A stretch of DNA of 46,070 nucleotides from a virus. How positions within the stretch are numbered: the first letter of the stretch is position 1; every line of letters begins with the position of its first letter. The position numbers and the translations under genes are program-made. Positions 41,004-45,654 of the stretch are shown here, piece after piece. Location of the stretch: positions 1 through 46,070 of IMG/VR virus record IMGVR_UViG_3300021090_000041. One strand, written 5' to 3'. Under the pieces are notes generated by a model. The model worked only from the letters and a program-made list of their open reading frames with translations, made no database searches and was not told where the DNA came from.

Positions 41004-41017
41004 ATTTCCGTGGAAAT
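41004..41017. repeat. ATTTCCGTGGAAAT palindrome, copy 3
   Basis: Shares at least 18 bases (ATTTCCGTGGAAATGGTC) with the copy at 27927. It lies in the non-coding stretch between the late promoter and recombinase 2. Confidence 0.65.
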
Positions 41018-41035
41018 GGTCGCTGGTTCGTTAAA

Positions 41036-41065
41036 CAACACAGCCCCGGTACCGGGGTTGTGTTG
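41036..41065. repeat. 30-base dyad centred on GGTACC
   Basis: CAACACAGCCCCGGT and ACCGGGGTTGTGTTG are complementary at 14 of 15 positions, with a G-T at the remaining one that could wobble in RNA. There is no long T-run beyond it. Confidence 0.6.
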
Positions 41066-41331
41066 CCGTGCTGATCCTCGTCAAAAAAAGAGTGCTACGG
41101 ATAAAGATCGCCTTGCGCCACCCGGGGCGACCCAGAGTTGCGCACGCCGACTATCGCCGGCGCCGCTTCATAGCCTGGTGAAGGCTCTCTCCGCGCTCGT
41201 TCGTTTCACCGTGGCCGCTAGTTGGTGACCGCGAGGCCCCAACTCGATCCGGTTTAAAAAATATCTGCAAGAAAAGTATAGAACGAATGGGCAGTGCTGT
41301 CAAGCAGCAACCCGCGGCCCGCCAATCGCGC

Positions 41332-41343
41332 CTGTGTACACAG
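41332..41343. promoter_or_regulatory. 12-bp palindrome CTGTGTACACAG upstream of recombinase 2 promoter
   Basis: Perfect palindrome ending 12 bases before the -35 hexamer. Core TGTGTACACA is the same as in the 20-bp palindrome at 3101-3120. Candidate operator. Confidence 0.5.
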
Positions 41344-41355
41344 TCGCCGGCAACG

Positions 41356-41384
41356 TTGAATTTCAAGCGCGATTGTGCTATGCT
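41356..41384 (+). promoter_or_regulatory. probable promoter of recombinase 2
   Basis: TTGAAT (41356-41361) and TATGCT (41379-41384) with a 17-base spacer, 48 bases before the GTG start. Confidence 0.5.
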
Positions 41385-41431
41385 CAAAGACATGGCCGTG
41401 CGTCGGGCTCAATCATCACAGGAGACACTAC

Positions 41432-42415
41432 GTGCAACCCCTAACCGTCCTCGTCGCCAAATTCATCACGGCCCGCATCGCCGATGGTCGCGCCCCCAAC
41501 ACGATCAAGGACTATCGCCGCGTGCTCGATCCGTTCGCCCAGCGTTTCCCCCTTGATCCCCTTAAAGGGGATGAAGGGGGCTGCCAGGCCGCCCCGCTCA
41601 CCCGCGACACGATCCGCGACTATGCCGCCCATCTGCGCACGCTCGGCTGGGGCGACGGCACCGTCGCCATTCACATCCGCAACCTGCGCGCGTTCCTACG
41701 CTGGCTTCACGACGAAGGCTACACGCCCGACAACCTGGCCTCCGCTATCAAAGCCCCGCGCCAGGTCATCCGCCATGAAATCCCGATCACACCCGATGAG
41801 GTGCGCCGGCTGCTGGCCACCTGCGACCCGGCCACCTTTCACGGCCGGCGCGATCGCGCCCTGATCCTGCTCCTGTGCGACACCGGCCTGCGCTCGGGAG
41901 AGATCGTCCGCCTGCGCCTGGGCGACTGGCGCCGCGAGCCAGAATCTGCCGGCAGAATCACCGGCAGCTACCTCTTGATCTATGCGCCCAAGACACGCAC
42001 CTACCGCTACGCCATCCTCGGCCAGGCCGCCACGGCCGCGCTGGAGAGCTATCTCGATCCGCGCGGAAATCTTCCAGGCGATGCGCCGCTGTTCTCTATT
42101 GCCCCCTTGAAGGGGGTTGCGAACGGCCAGGCGATGAAGACGCGCGCCATCGGCAGCCTGCTCGTGCGCCGCTCGGTCACCGCTGGCCTGGAGCGCTGCC
42201 GCACCCATCCCCACATCTTCCGCAAGGCGTTCGTCACCAGCTCACTCGACAACGGCATGGACGCCGAGCGCGTCCGCGTGCTGGCCGGCTGGACGACGAT
42301 GGCCATGTTCAAAGTCTACGCCGACTCGTCGCTGAGCCGGCTCCAGGAGGCGCACCGGCGCGCCGGGCCGGTGGATCGCATGGCGGAAAAGTGGAAGTCT
42401 GATGGAAGTGTGTAG
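41432..42415 (+). CDS. tyrosine recombinase/integrase 2
   Basis: 327 residues from GTG 41432 (CAGGAG lies 8 bases upstream; the frame is open to 41375). The core-binding domain occupies ~1-105. Catalytic residues are R154 (TGLRSGEIVRL), H261-x-x-R264 (HIFRKAF), W287 in the second His/Trp position, and Y296 (FKVYAD). All are in order. Two palindromic repeats are read in frame inside it (PLDPLKGDEGG at ~41548 and APLKGVANG at ~42102), in probable loops. It is the recombinase closest to the tRNA-Gln-derived attachment core at 43289, so it is the likely phage integrase. Catalytic-domain sequence differs clearly from recombinase 1. Confidence 0.95.
   Translation: MQPLTVLVAKFITARIADGRAPNTIKDYRRVLDPFAQRFPLDPLKGDEGGCQAAPLTRDTIRDYAAHLRTLGWGDGTVAIHIRNLRAFLRWLHDEGYTPDNLASAIKAPRQVIRHEIPITPDEVRRLLATCDPATFHGRRDRALILLLCDTGLRSGEIVRLRLGDWRREPESAGRITGSYLLIYAPKTRTYRYAILGQAATAALESYLDPRGNLPGDAPLFSIAPLKGVANGQAMKTRAIGSLLVRRSVTAGLERCRTHPHIFRKAFVTSSLDNGMDAERVRVLAGWTTMAMFKVYADSSLSRLQEAHRRAGPVDRMAEKWKSDGSV
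41548..41580. repeat. nested 33-base palindrome inside integrase 2
   Basis: The inner ATCCCCTT-A-AAGGGGAT (41556-41572) is perfect. It is flanked by CCCCCTTG and GAAGGGGG, complementary at 7 of 8. Read in frame as FPLDPLKGDEGG in the core-binding domain, which looks like a compound insertion of two family members. Confidence 0.75.
42102..42116. repeat. CCCCCTTGAAGGGGG palindrome inside integrase 2
   Basis: Identical, including flanks ATTG and TTGC, to the portal copy at 34402. Read as APLKGV between the catalytic Arg and His regions. Confidence 0.8.
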
Positions 42416-42436
42416 GCATACTTCCATTGTGTAAAG

Positions 42437-42446
42437 TGTAATTACA
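42437..42446. repeat. TGTAATTACA palindrome after integrase 2
   Basis: Perfect 10-bp palindrome in the short gap after the integrase stop. An ATGGAAGT/ACTTCCAT inverted pair (42401-42426) spans the stop codon just before it. Function unknown. Confidence 0.35.
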
Positions 42447-42455
42447 ACAATAGAA

Positions 42456-42476
42456 AGGCCGCCTGGTTGGCGGCCT
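42456..42476 (-). terminator. hairpin ending the leftward small-gene operon (and possibly integrase 2)
   Basis: AGGCCGCC and GGCGGCCT form a perfect 8-bp stem with a 5-base loop. On the minus strand it is followed by TTCTATTGTTG, fairly T-rich; on the plus strand there is only GTTG. It sits between convergent genes. Confidence 0.6.
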
Positions 42477-42501
42477 GTTGGAACTTTGAAAACTGAATCA
42501 G

Positions 42502-42795
42502 CTACGATGGTTTTACCGTTTCGGCCCAATCAACGATTTCACTGATGTGGGCTGTCAGTACCCATCGCCAGTGCTCGTTTCCCTCCGGCCAATCGTACAT
42601 GATGGTGTCATGGTACTCGATCAGCCGTGGTGAGTTGGTTACGCGCTGCTCGGCGCGGTCGCGGAGTGTGGGACGGCCTCCGCGTTGGCCGTTCATGCGG
42701 GCAGCTGCTTGTTTGGATTCGCTGGTGGATTTGCCGCCTCTGCGTCCGAGCAGGGCGGCGGCTTGACTGGTGATTCCGTCGAGTCCGTCTCTCAT
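42502..42795 (-). CDS. small phage protein with GGKSTSESKQAAARMNGQRGG motif region
   Basis: 97 residues. The N-terminal half carries a Gly-, Lys- and Ala-rich segment (LGRRGGKSTSES, ARMNGQRGGRP) common in short phage and plasmid proteins of unknown role. The C-terminal half is aromatic and acidic (EYHDTIMYDWPEGNEHWRWVL). It is preceded by AGGAGG and follows the 42805 gene by 9 bases in the same leftward operon. Its stop codon lies within the CTGAATCAGCTACG repeat. Confidence 0.65.
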   Translation of the reverse strand: MRDGLDGITSQAAALLGRRGGKSTSESKQAAARMNGQRGGRPTLRDRAEQRVTNSPRLIEYHDTIMYDWPEGNEHWRWVLTAHISEIVDWAETVKPS

Positions 42796-42804
42796 TGTAT
42801 CCTC

Positions 42805-43056
42805 CTAGTTGTTGATGAATGACAACACATCGGTTGCGGCTATGAACATCGCACTGCCGGGTTCATTGTTGTCTGGATCGAGCTGGCTGGTGCACCACTC
42901 AGCAGCATCAAATCCGCGCGAGATGGCGTTTCGGATGATGCCCAGTCGTTCAACCATTTTTCGGTCCGCGCCCAATACCTGACTCATTCGGCGTCCAGCA
43001 TAGATGCTCCTGATTTTGCTCGCTATGTATTGATCGATCTCATTTTGCGTTTTCAT
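42805..43056 (-). CDS. hypothetical small protein under operator-controlled promoter
   Basis: 83 residues, no family. It is helical (NEIDQYIASKIRSIYAGRRMSQVLGADRKMVERLG) with a C-terminal segment FIAATDVLSFINN. ATG 43056 has GGAG 8 bases upstream and lies just downstream of a consensus promoter whose spacer is an 18-bp palindrome, so expression is probably tightly repressed. The open frame to 43161 would include the promoter and is rejected. Confidence 0.6.
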   Translation of the reverse strand: MKTQNEIDQYIASKIRSIYAGRRMSQVLGADRKMVERLGIIRNAISRGFDAAEWCTSQLDPDNNEPGSAMFIAATDVLSFINN

Positions 43057-43084
43057 TCTGTGCTCCTCTCGATTTGCTGAATAC

Positions 43085-43113
43085 ATTATAACCCAACCGG
43101 TTGGGTTTGTCAA
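43085..43113 (-). promoter_or_regulatory. consensus promoter with an 18-bp palindromic operator in the spacer
   Basis: On the minus strand TTGACA (43113-43108) and TATAAT (43090-43085) with a 17-base spacer. AACCCAACCGGTTGGGTT (43090-43107) is a perfect 18-bp palindrome filling the spacer, so a dimeric repressor bound there would block RNA polymerase. Confidence 0.8.
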
Positions 43114-43181
43114 TGGGCAAAATGGGCAATTTGGAAAACTCGTTTTTGCCAATGATGGCAATGGATTCGTAGCTGATTCAG
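43108..43181. repeat. upstream control repeat, copy 1
   Basis: About 75 bases resembling 44651-44726 along their length: TGTCAA at the -35, GGCAAAATGGGCAATTT, AAAACTCGTTTT, then CGTAGCTGATTCAG. Both copies sit immediately upstream of leftward promoters, so the region is a duplicated control element. Confidence 0.7.
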
Positions 43182-43216
43182 TCTGTTTCGTGAACGCGCA
43201 TTACCAATACGACAAT

Positions 43217-43243
43217 AAAAAAGCCGCGCTCGCCGCGTGGCTT
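43217..43243 (-). terminator. leftward intrinsic terminator after the RHH-like gene
   Basis: On the minus strand AAGCC-ACGCG and CGCG-GGCTT-type arms form a bulged stem, followed by TTTTTT. It ends the operon of four small genes between 44597 and 43357. Confidence 0.55.
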
Positions 43244-43250
43244 GTGGTCA

Positions 43251-43274
43251 AGGGCGGCCCTCCGGCCGCCCTTC
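43251..43274. other. GC-rich hairpin next to attP
   Basis: AAGGGCGGCC and GGCCGCCCTT form a perfect 10-bp stem around CTCC, 15 bases before the tRNA fragment. There is no T-run beyond TTCG. Possibly structural or a terminator remnant. Confidence 0.4.
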
Positions 43275-43288
43275 GCGTTTCGTGGTGC

Positions 43289-43335
43289 ATGGACTTTGGA
43301 TCCATTATTCGAAGGTTCGAACCCTTCCTCCCCAG
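43289..43335 (+). other. attP core: 3' half of a tRNA-Gln(TTG) gene
   Basis: ATGGA-CTTTGGA-TCCAT is a complete anticodon arm with anticodon TTG. TATTC is a 5-base variable loop. GAAGG-TTCGAAC-CCTTC is a perfect T-arm. CTCCCCA plus discriminator G is the 3' acceptor strand. No D-arm or 5' acceptor partner (expected TGGGGAG) is present upstream, so this is only the 3' half, the usual content of a phage attachment core that restores a host tRNA gene after integration. Integrase 2 ends 870 bases away. Confidence 0.8.
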
Positions 43336-43356
43336 CCTATGGACCTTAACAACTGA

Positions 43357-43707
43357 TCAGCTACGAGGAAATAGCACAGAGCGAATGTAGGCGCTCAGGC
43401 TCACACCTGCTGAGTGAGCACGCTCCTCGATGTCTGCACGTTCGGCATCGGAGCAGCGAACGGCTGGCAGGGTGCTGTCCATATCGCCGTCATCGGCGGT
43501 GGATTCGACGAACAGGGCCAGCAACTCGCGCTCTTTGGGTGTGAATGTTGCCTCGTGGTCGCCCAGAGCCATCTCGACCGTCCGGTTATAGCGAAATTGC
43601 AGGACGGGTGACTGGGCCTTGATAGCCTGCAACGTCCTCAGTGCCTCGCTGCCCGCAGTGGGCGATTTGGCGATGATGAGCTTGATGGCGTCGGTCATGG
43701 TAGACAT
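43357..43707 (-). CDS. ribbon-helix-helix/MobC-like small DNA-binding protein
   Basis: 116 residues. The C-terminal VRCSDAERADIEERAHSAGVSLSAYIRSVL resembles the MobC/RHH pattern (strand followed by two helices with SxxxYxR) that binds DNA as a dimer. The N-terminal part is helical and unrelated. GGAGGT precedes ATG 43707. It is the last gene of the leftward cassette from the promoter at 44628. It could bind one of the palindromic operators in this region; that is inference. Confidence 0.6.
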   Translation of the reverse strand: MSTMTDAIKLIIAKSPTAGSEALRTLQAIKAQSPVLQFRYNRTVEMALGDHEATFTPKERELLALFVESTADDGDMDSTLPAVRCSDAERADIEERAHSAGVSLSAYIRSVLFPRS

Positions 43708-43740
43708 GGTACCTCCTGATGTTTTCCTTTTGCTGAATGA

Positions 43741-44001
43741 TTATGCCAACTCTGGGTAGGCCCGTGGCGCGCCTACCATGCCGTCGAGCATTCCCTTGAT
43801 GATGTACCCATCGGCGTATGGGTTGTTTTCCTTGCCGGTGTTGCGCCAATAGTAATTTCCGGCTTGGCTGATCGTGAACCACAGTGCCCGCTTGAGGCTG
43901 GCGTGCTTGATTTGGATGGAGGCAATATGACCGTCGCGTTCGTCAACTTTAACGACCTTGCATTCACCTGCGAGCAACTCTGTCCACATTGTGGTTTTCA
44001 T
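43741..44001 (-). CDS. hypothetical protein, 86 residues
   Basis: No family recognised. It begins MKTTMWTELLAGECKVVKVDERDG, has strands (HIASIQIKHASLKRALWFTISQAG) and ends GMVGAPRAYPELA. ATG 44001 is chosen because it directly follows the stop of the zinc-ribbon gene (TAACATG); the long frame upstream crosses other genes. Leftward operon gene 3. Confidence 0.55.
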   Translation of the reverse strand: MKTTMWTELLAGECKVVKVDERDGHIASIQIKHASLKRALWFTISQAGNYYWRNTGKENNPYADGYIIKGMLDGMVGAPRAYPELA

Positions 44002-44002
44002 G

Positions 44003-44230
44003 TTATCCAGCGCAATCGTCGCAGACGTTGCTCCCGCCCAGCGTGGTGAACATCGCGCCGTCAAAGTTTTTCGATGCGCCGCAAATGCGGCAAATCGTAT
44101 CCGTATCGTGCAACCGCTGGACGCGCGCGAGTGATTTCGCGGATGGAACGGCCGGCGCAGACTGATCGTTGGCAATGCCGCCGATTCCGAGGCCACTATC
44201 CGTGTCGTGTGGAAAAGTCTGATTCGCCAT
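44003..44230 (-). CDS. small zinc-ribbon-like protein
   Basis: 75 residues with C47-x2-C50 and C70-x2-C73 (CRIC and CDDC), a ClpX-like or treble-clef-like zinc site at the C-terminus, after a disordered N-terminus. GGAG lies 6 bases before ATG 44230. It may act as a regulator or adaptor; unknown. Confidence 0.55.
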   Translation of the reverse strand: MANQTFPHDTDSGLGIGGIANDQSAPAVPSAKSLARVQRLHDTDTICRICGASKNFDGAMFTTLGGSNVCDDCAG

Positions 44231-44231
44231 G

Positions 44232-44597
44232 TTAGTCTCCGCAACTTACGTATTGATCGTCGAATGTCTGGCGGGTCGCGGCGTCCCAGCCTCGGCGGTC
44301 GCTCTGGTAGTTCGTGTATCCCTGGTGATAGCCGAGGTTGTAGGCGCTGTCGTTGCGTTCTTCGGAGTAATCGAGGCCGCGTGCAGCATCCGCGCGTCCC
44401 TGCCACATGCCGCGCTGATATTCGGGCGAGCCGCGCAGGGCAGAGAGAGCCAGGTCGCGCTTTTTCATGCCCCAGCCGGCGACTTTGCCGCTGTGCGCCT
44501 TGGCCCACATGATTTTGATTTCGTCATCGCTCGGGAGTTGAACGGTTCGGCATTTTCGGAGTTGCTGTTCGGTCAGTTGAAAAATCTTACGTTCCAT
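44232..44597 (-). CDS. hypothetical protein, first gene of leftward cassette
   Basis: 121 residues with no recognised family. Helical start (FQLTEQQLRKCRTVQLPSDDEIK), then SPEYQRGMWQGRADAARGLDYS and NDSAYNLGYHQGYTNYQSD, which has repeated GY/YxxGY motifs. ATG 44597 is preceded by GAGGTGG and lies directly after a consensus promoter with repeats, so it is likely expressed first after derepression. Confidence 0.55.
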   Translation of the reverse strand: MERKIFQLTEQQLRKCRTVQLPSDDEIKIMWAKAHSGKVAGWGMKKRDLALSALRGSPEYQRGMWQGRADAARGLDYSEERNDSAYNLGYHQGYTNYQSDRRGWDAATRQTFDDQYVSCGD

Positions 44598-44611
44598 CGT
44601 CCACCTCATTA

Positions 44612-44656
44612 CTGCATTCTGTATCACATTGTATCACAGCGTAATGCAGGTGTCAA
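44612..44656 (-). promoter_or_regulatory. consensus promoter with operator repeats for leftward cassette
   Basis: On the minus strand TTGACA (44656-44651) and TACAAT (44633-44628) are 17 bases apart. CTGCATT (44612-44618) and AATGCAG (44643-44649) are inverted arms, and GTGATACA occurs twice in direct repeat between them across the -10. A repressor of the divergent HTH gene type is the expected ligand. Confidence 0.7.
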
Positions 44657-44726
44657 GAGGCAAAATGGGCAATTTCAAAAACTCGTTTTCACCAATACCC
44701 GCAAGCGATTCTCGTAGCTGATTCAG
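44651..44726. repeat. upstream control repeat, copy 2
   Basis: About 75 bases similar to 43108-43181, including GGCAAAATGGGCAATTT and CGTAGCTGATTCAG. It lies between the leftward promoter and the rightward HTH gene, so it is the intact divergent control region. Copy 1 looks like its duplicate. Confidence 0.7.
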
Positions 44727-44743
44727 ACTAGATGAGGTGATCC

Positions 44744-45196
44744 ATGTCCATCCAACCCACCGTCATCCCCCTCCCCGAGGCCGCCCAGCGCCTCCGCGTC
44801 CCCCTCTCCCTATTGACCCGCATGGTCCTTTCTGGTACACTAAAGGCAGTCACCACGACGGACGGTCAAGTTCTGCTGCCGCTGGAGGCGGTAGACCATA
44901 TGGCAAAGGGGATCGCAGTGCGAGACAAGATTTGGAACAAGGTCAAAGGCTTCGAAGGTGAGACGGTCAGCACCCTGGAGGCTAGGGATGTTTTCAACAT
45001 TTCTGACCGGACTCTATATCGGTGCATTGAAAATGGCTACATCCGCGCCGGAAAAGGAAGCAAAGGCGGACGTGGGAAGAAGCGACTACTCAACAAGGCC
45101 GATGTGCTCTACGTTTCCGAGCTTGCCAAGCTAGGCGGTGGACGCGGACACAGGCTGTTTGGCCCAGACACGATCCCTCCCCACATGCTCAATTGA
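44744..45196 (+). CDS. HTH DNA-binding protein (excisionase/MerR-like double winged helix)
   Basis: 150 residues with two excisionase-type winged helices. The first is around residues 8-52 (LPEAAQRLRVPLSLLTRMVLSGTL, VLLPLEAVDHM) and the second around 78-130 (EARDVFNISDRTLYRCIENGYIR, KKRLLNKADVLYVSELAKL). Such proteins bind attachment-site DNA to direct excision, or act as repressors. Divergent from the leftward cassette and close to attP, it fits a Xis/regulator role. GAGGTGAT ribosome site; followed by a strong terminator. Confidence 0.75.
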   Translation: MSIQPTVIPLPEAAQRLRVPLSLLTRMVLSGTLKAVTTTDGQVLLPLEAVDHMAKGIAVRDKIWNKVKGFEGETVSTLEARDVFNISDRTLYRCIENGYIRAGKGSKGGRGKKRLLNKADVLYVSELAKLGGGRGHRLFGPDTIPPHMLN

Positions 45197-45231
45197 TAAC
45201 GCGAGGCGGCGCATAGGCACCGCCAATGGCT

Positions 45232-45260
45232 AAAGCCCACTCTTCGGAGTGGGCTTTTTT
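45232..45260 (+). terminator. strong intrinsic terminator
   Basis: AAAGCCCACTC and GAGTGGGCTTT form an 11-bp stem capped by a TTCG tetraloop and followed by T residues. It ends the HTH gene transcript. Confidence 0.9.
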
Positions 45261-45277
45261 GTTATAACTTTGTTATA
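45261..45277. repeat. 17-base operator-like element GTTATAACTTTGTTATA
   Basis: Exact inverse copy of 40964-40980. Lies 18 bases upstream of the early promoter -35 at 45296. Confidence 0.65.
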
Positions 45278-45295
45278 AAAGTATTGCTTTGCCTA

Positions 45296-45325
45296 TTGAC
45301 AAAAGCAACAGTTTAGGAGTATACT
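45296..45325 (+). promoter_or_regulatory. early rightward promoter
   Basis: TTGACA (45296-45301) and TATACT (45320-45325), 18-base spacer. Probably drives the rightward early operon that begins at 45655 and wraps to 7564. Confidence 0.7.
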
Positions 45326-45330
45326 CATGT

Positions 45331-45654
45331 CACTTTCCGCAACCTAAACAACTGAATGAGCACGCTACTTGTTCCGCGACAAGTCCGCCAGGGACCACAA
45401 GACGGTATCAGCCTGATCGTTCAACGGTTGCCCCTTTAGGGGTTTATTAGCAGATGCGGATTCTGAGGGTAAAGGTCAGGCGATCCAGGCGAGCGAGCAG
45501 CGTGTCTTTATCCCCTTCAAGGGGACAGAAAGGAGGCAAAAACACACACCGCCCCACTTCCCCAACCCAAGTCCACTGGTCGGGTAGGCCCGACACAAAA
45601 GGAACGGCCCGGAACTCTGGCAAGCTCCGGGCCACAAAAGAAAGGGACTGTCAC
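45331..45654 (+). promoter_or_regulatory. long non-coding leader of the early operon
   Basis: About 320 bases without a gene between the early promoter and the first coding sequence. Contains CCCCTTTAGGGG (45431-45442), the palindrome TCCCCTTCAAGGGGA (45511-45525), an AAAGGAGG with no start codon nearby, a GTCGGG/CCCGAC hairpin near 45580 and GGCCCGGA/TCCGGGCC hairpin at 45607-45633. The first ~40 bases hold a degenerate CTGAATNAGC-like motif (45352). Looks like a regulated leader. Confidence 0.45.
45511..45525. repeat. TCCCCTTCAAGGGGA palindrome in the early leader
   Basis: Perfect seven-base arms around C; same family as 6400 and 31927. Confidence 0.75.

Larger units (their letters stand above)
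41018..41355. other. non-coding control stretch upstream of recombinase 2
   Basis: No convincing gene on either strand. Contains a 30-base dyad (41036-41065), a perfect 12-bp palindrome CTGTGTACACAG (41332-41343) whose core recurs at 3101, and several GC-rich short hairpins. Probably regulatory. Confidence 0.5.

Noticed and set aside
41375-41431. Integrase 2 starting at ATG 41375
   Set aside because: The stretch overlaps the probable -10 region and encodes an unlikely leader; GTG 41432 has a good ribosome site.
43090-43107. Palindrome as a separate attachment or recombination site
   Set aside because: It falls exactly in a promoter spacer and shares no sequence with the tRNA fragment, so an operator is the simpler explanation.
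43190-43390. 66-residue rightward frame over the attP region
   Set aside because: It covers a tRNA fragment, a terminator and hairpins, has no ribosome site, and reads with unusual composition; the DNA is better explained as an attachment site.
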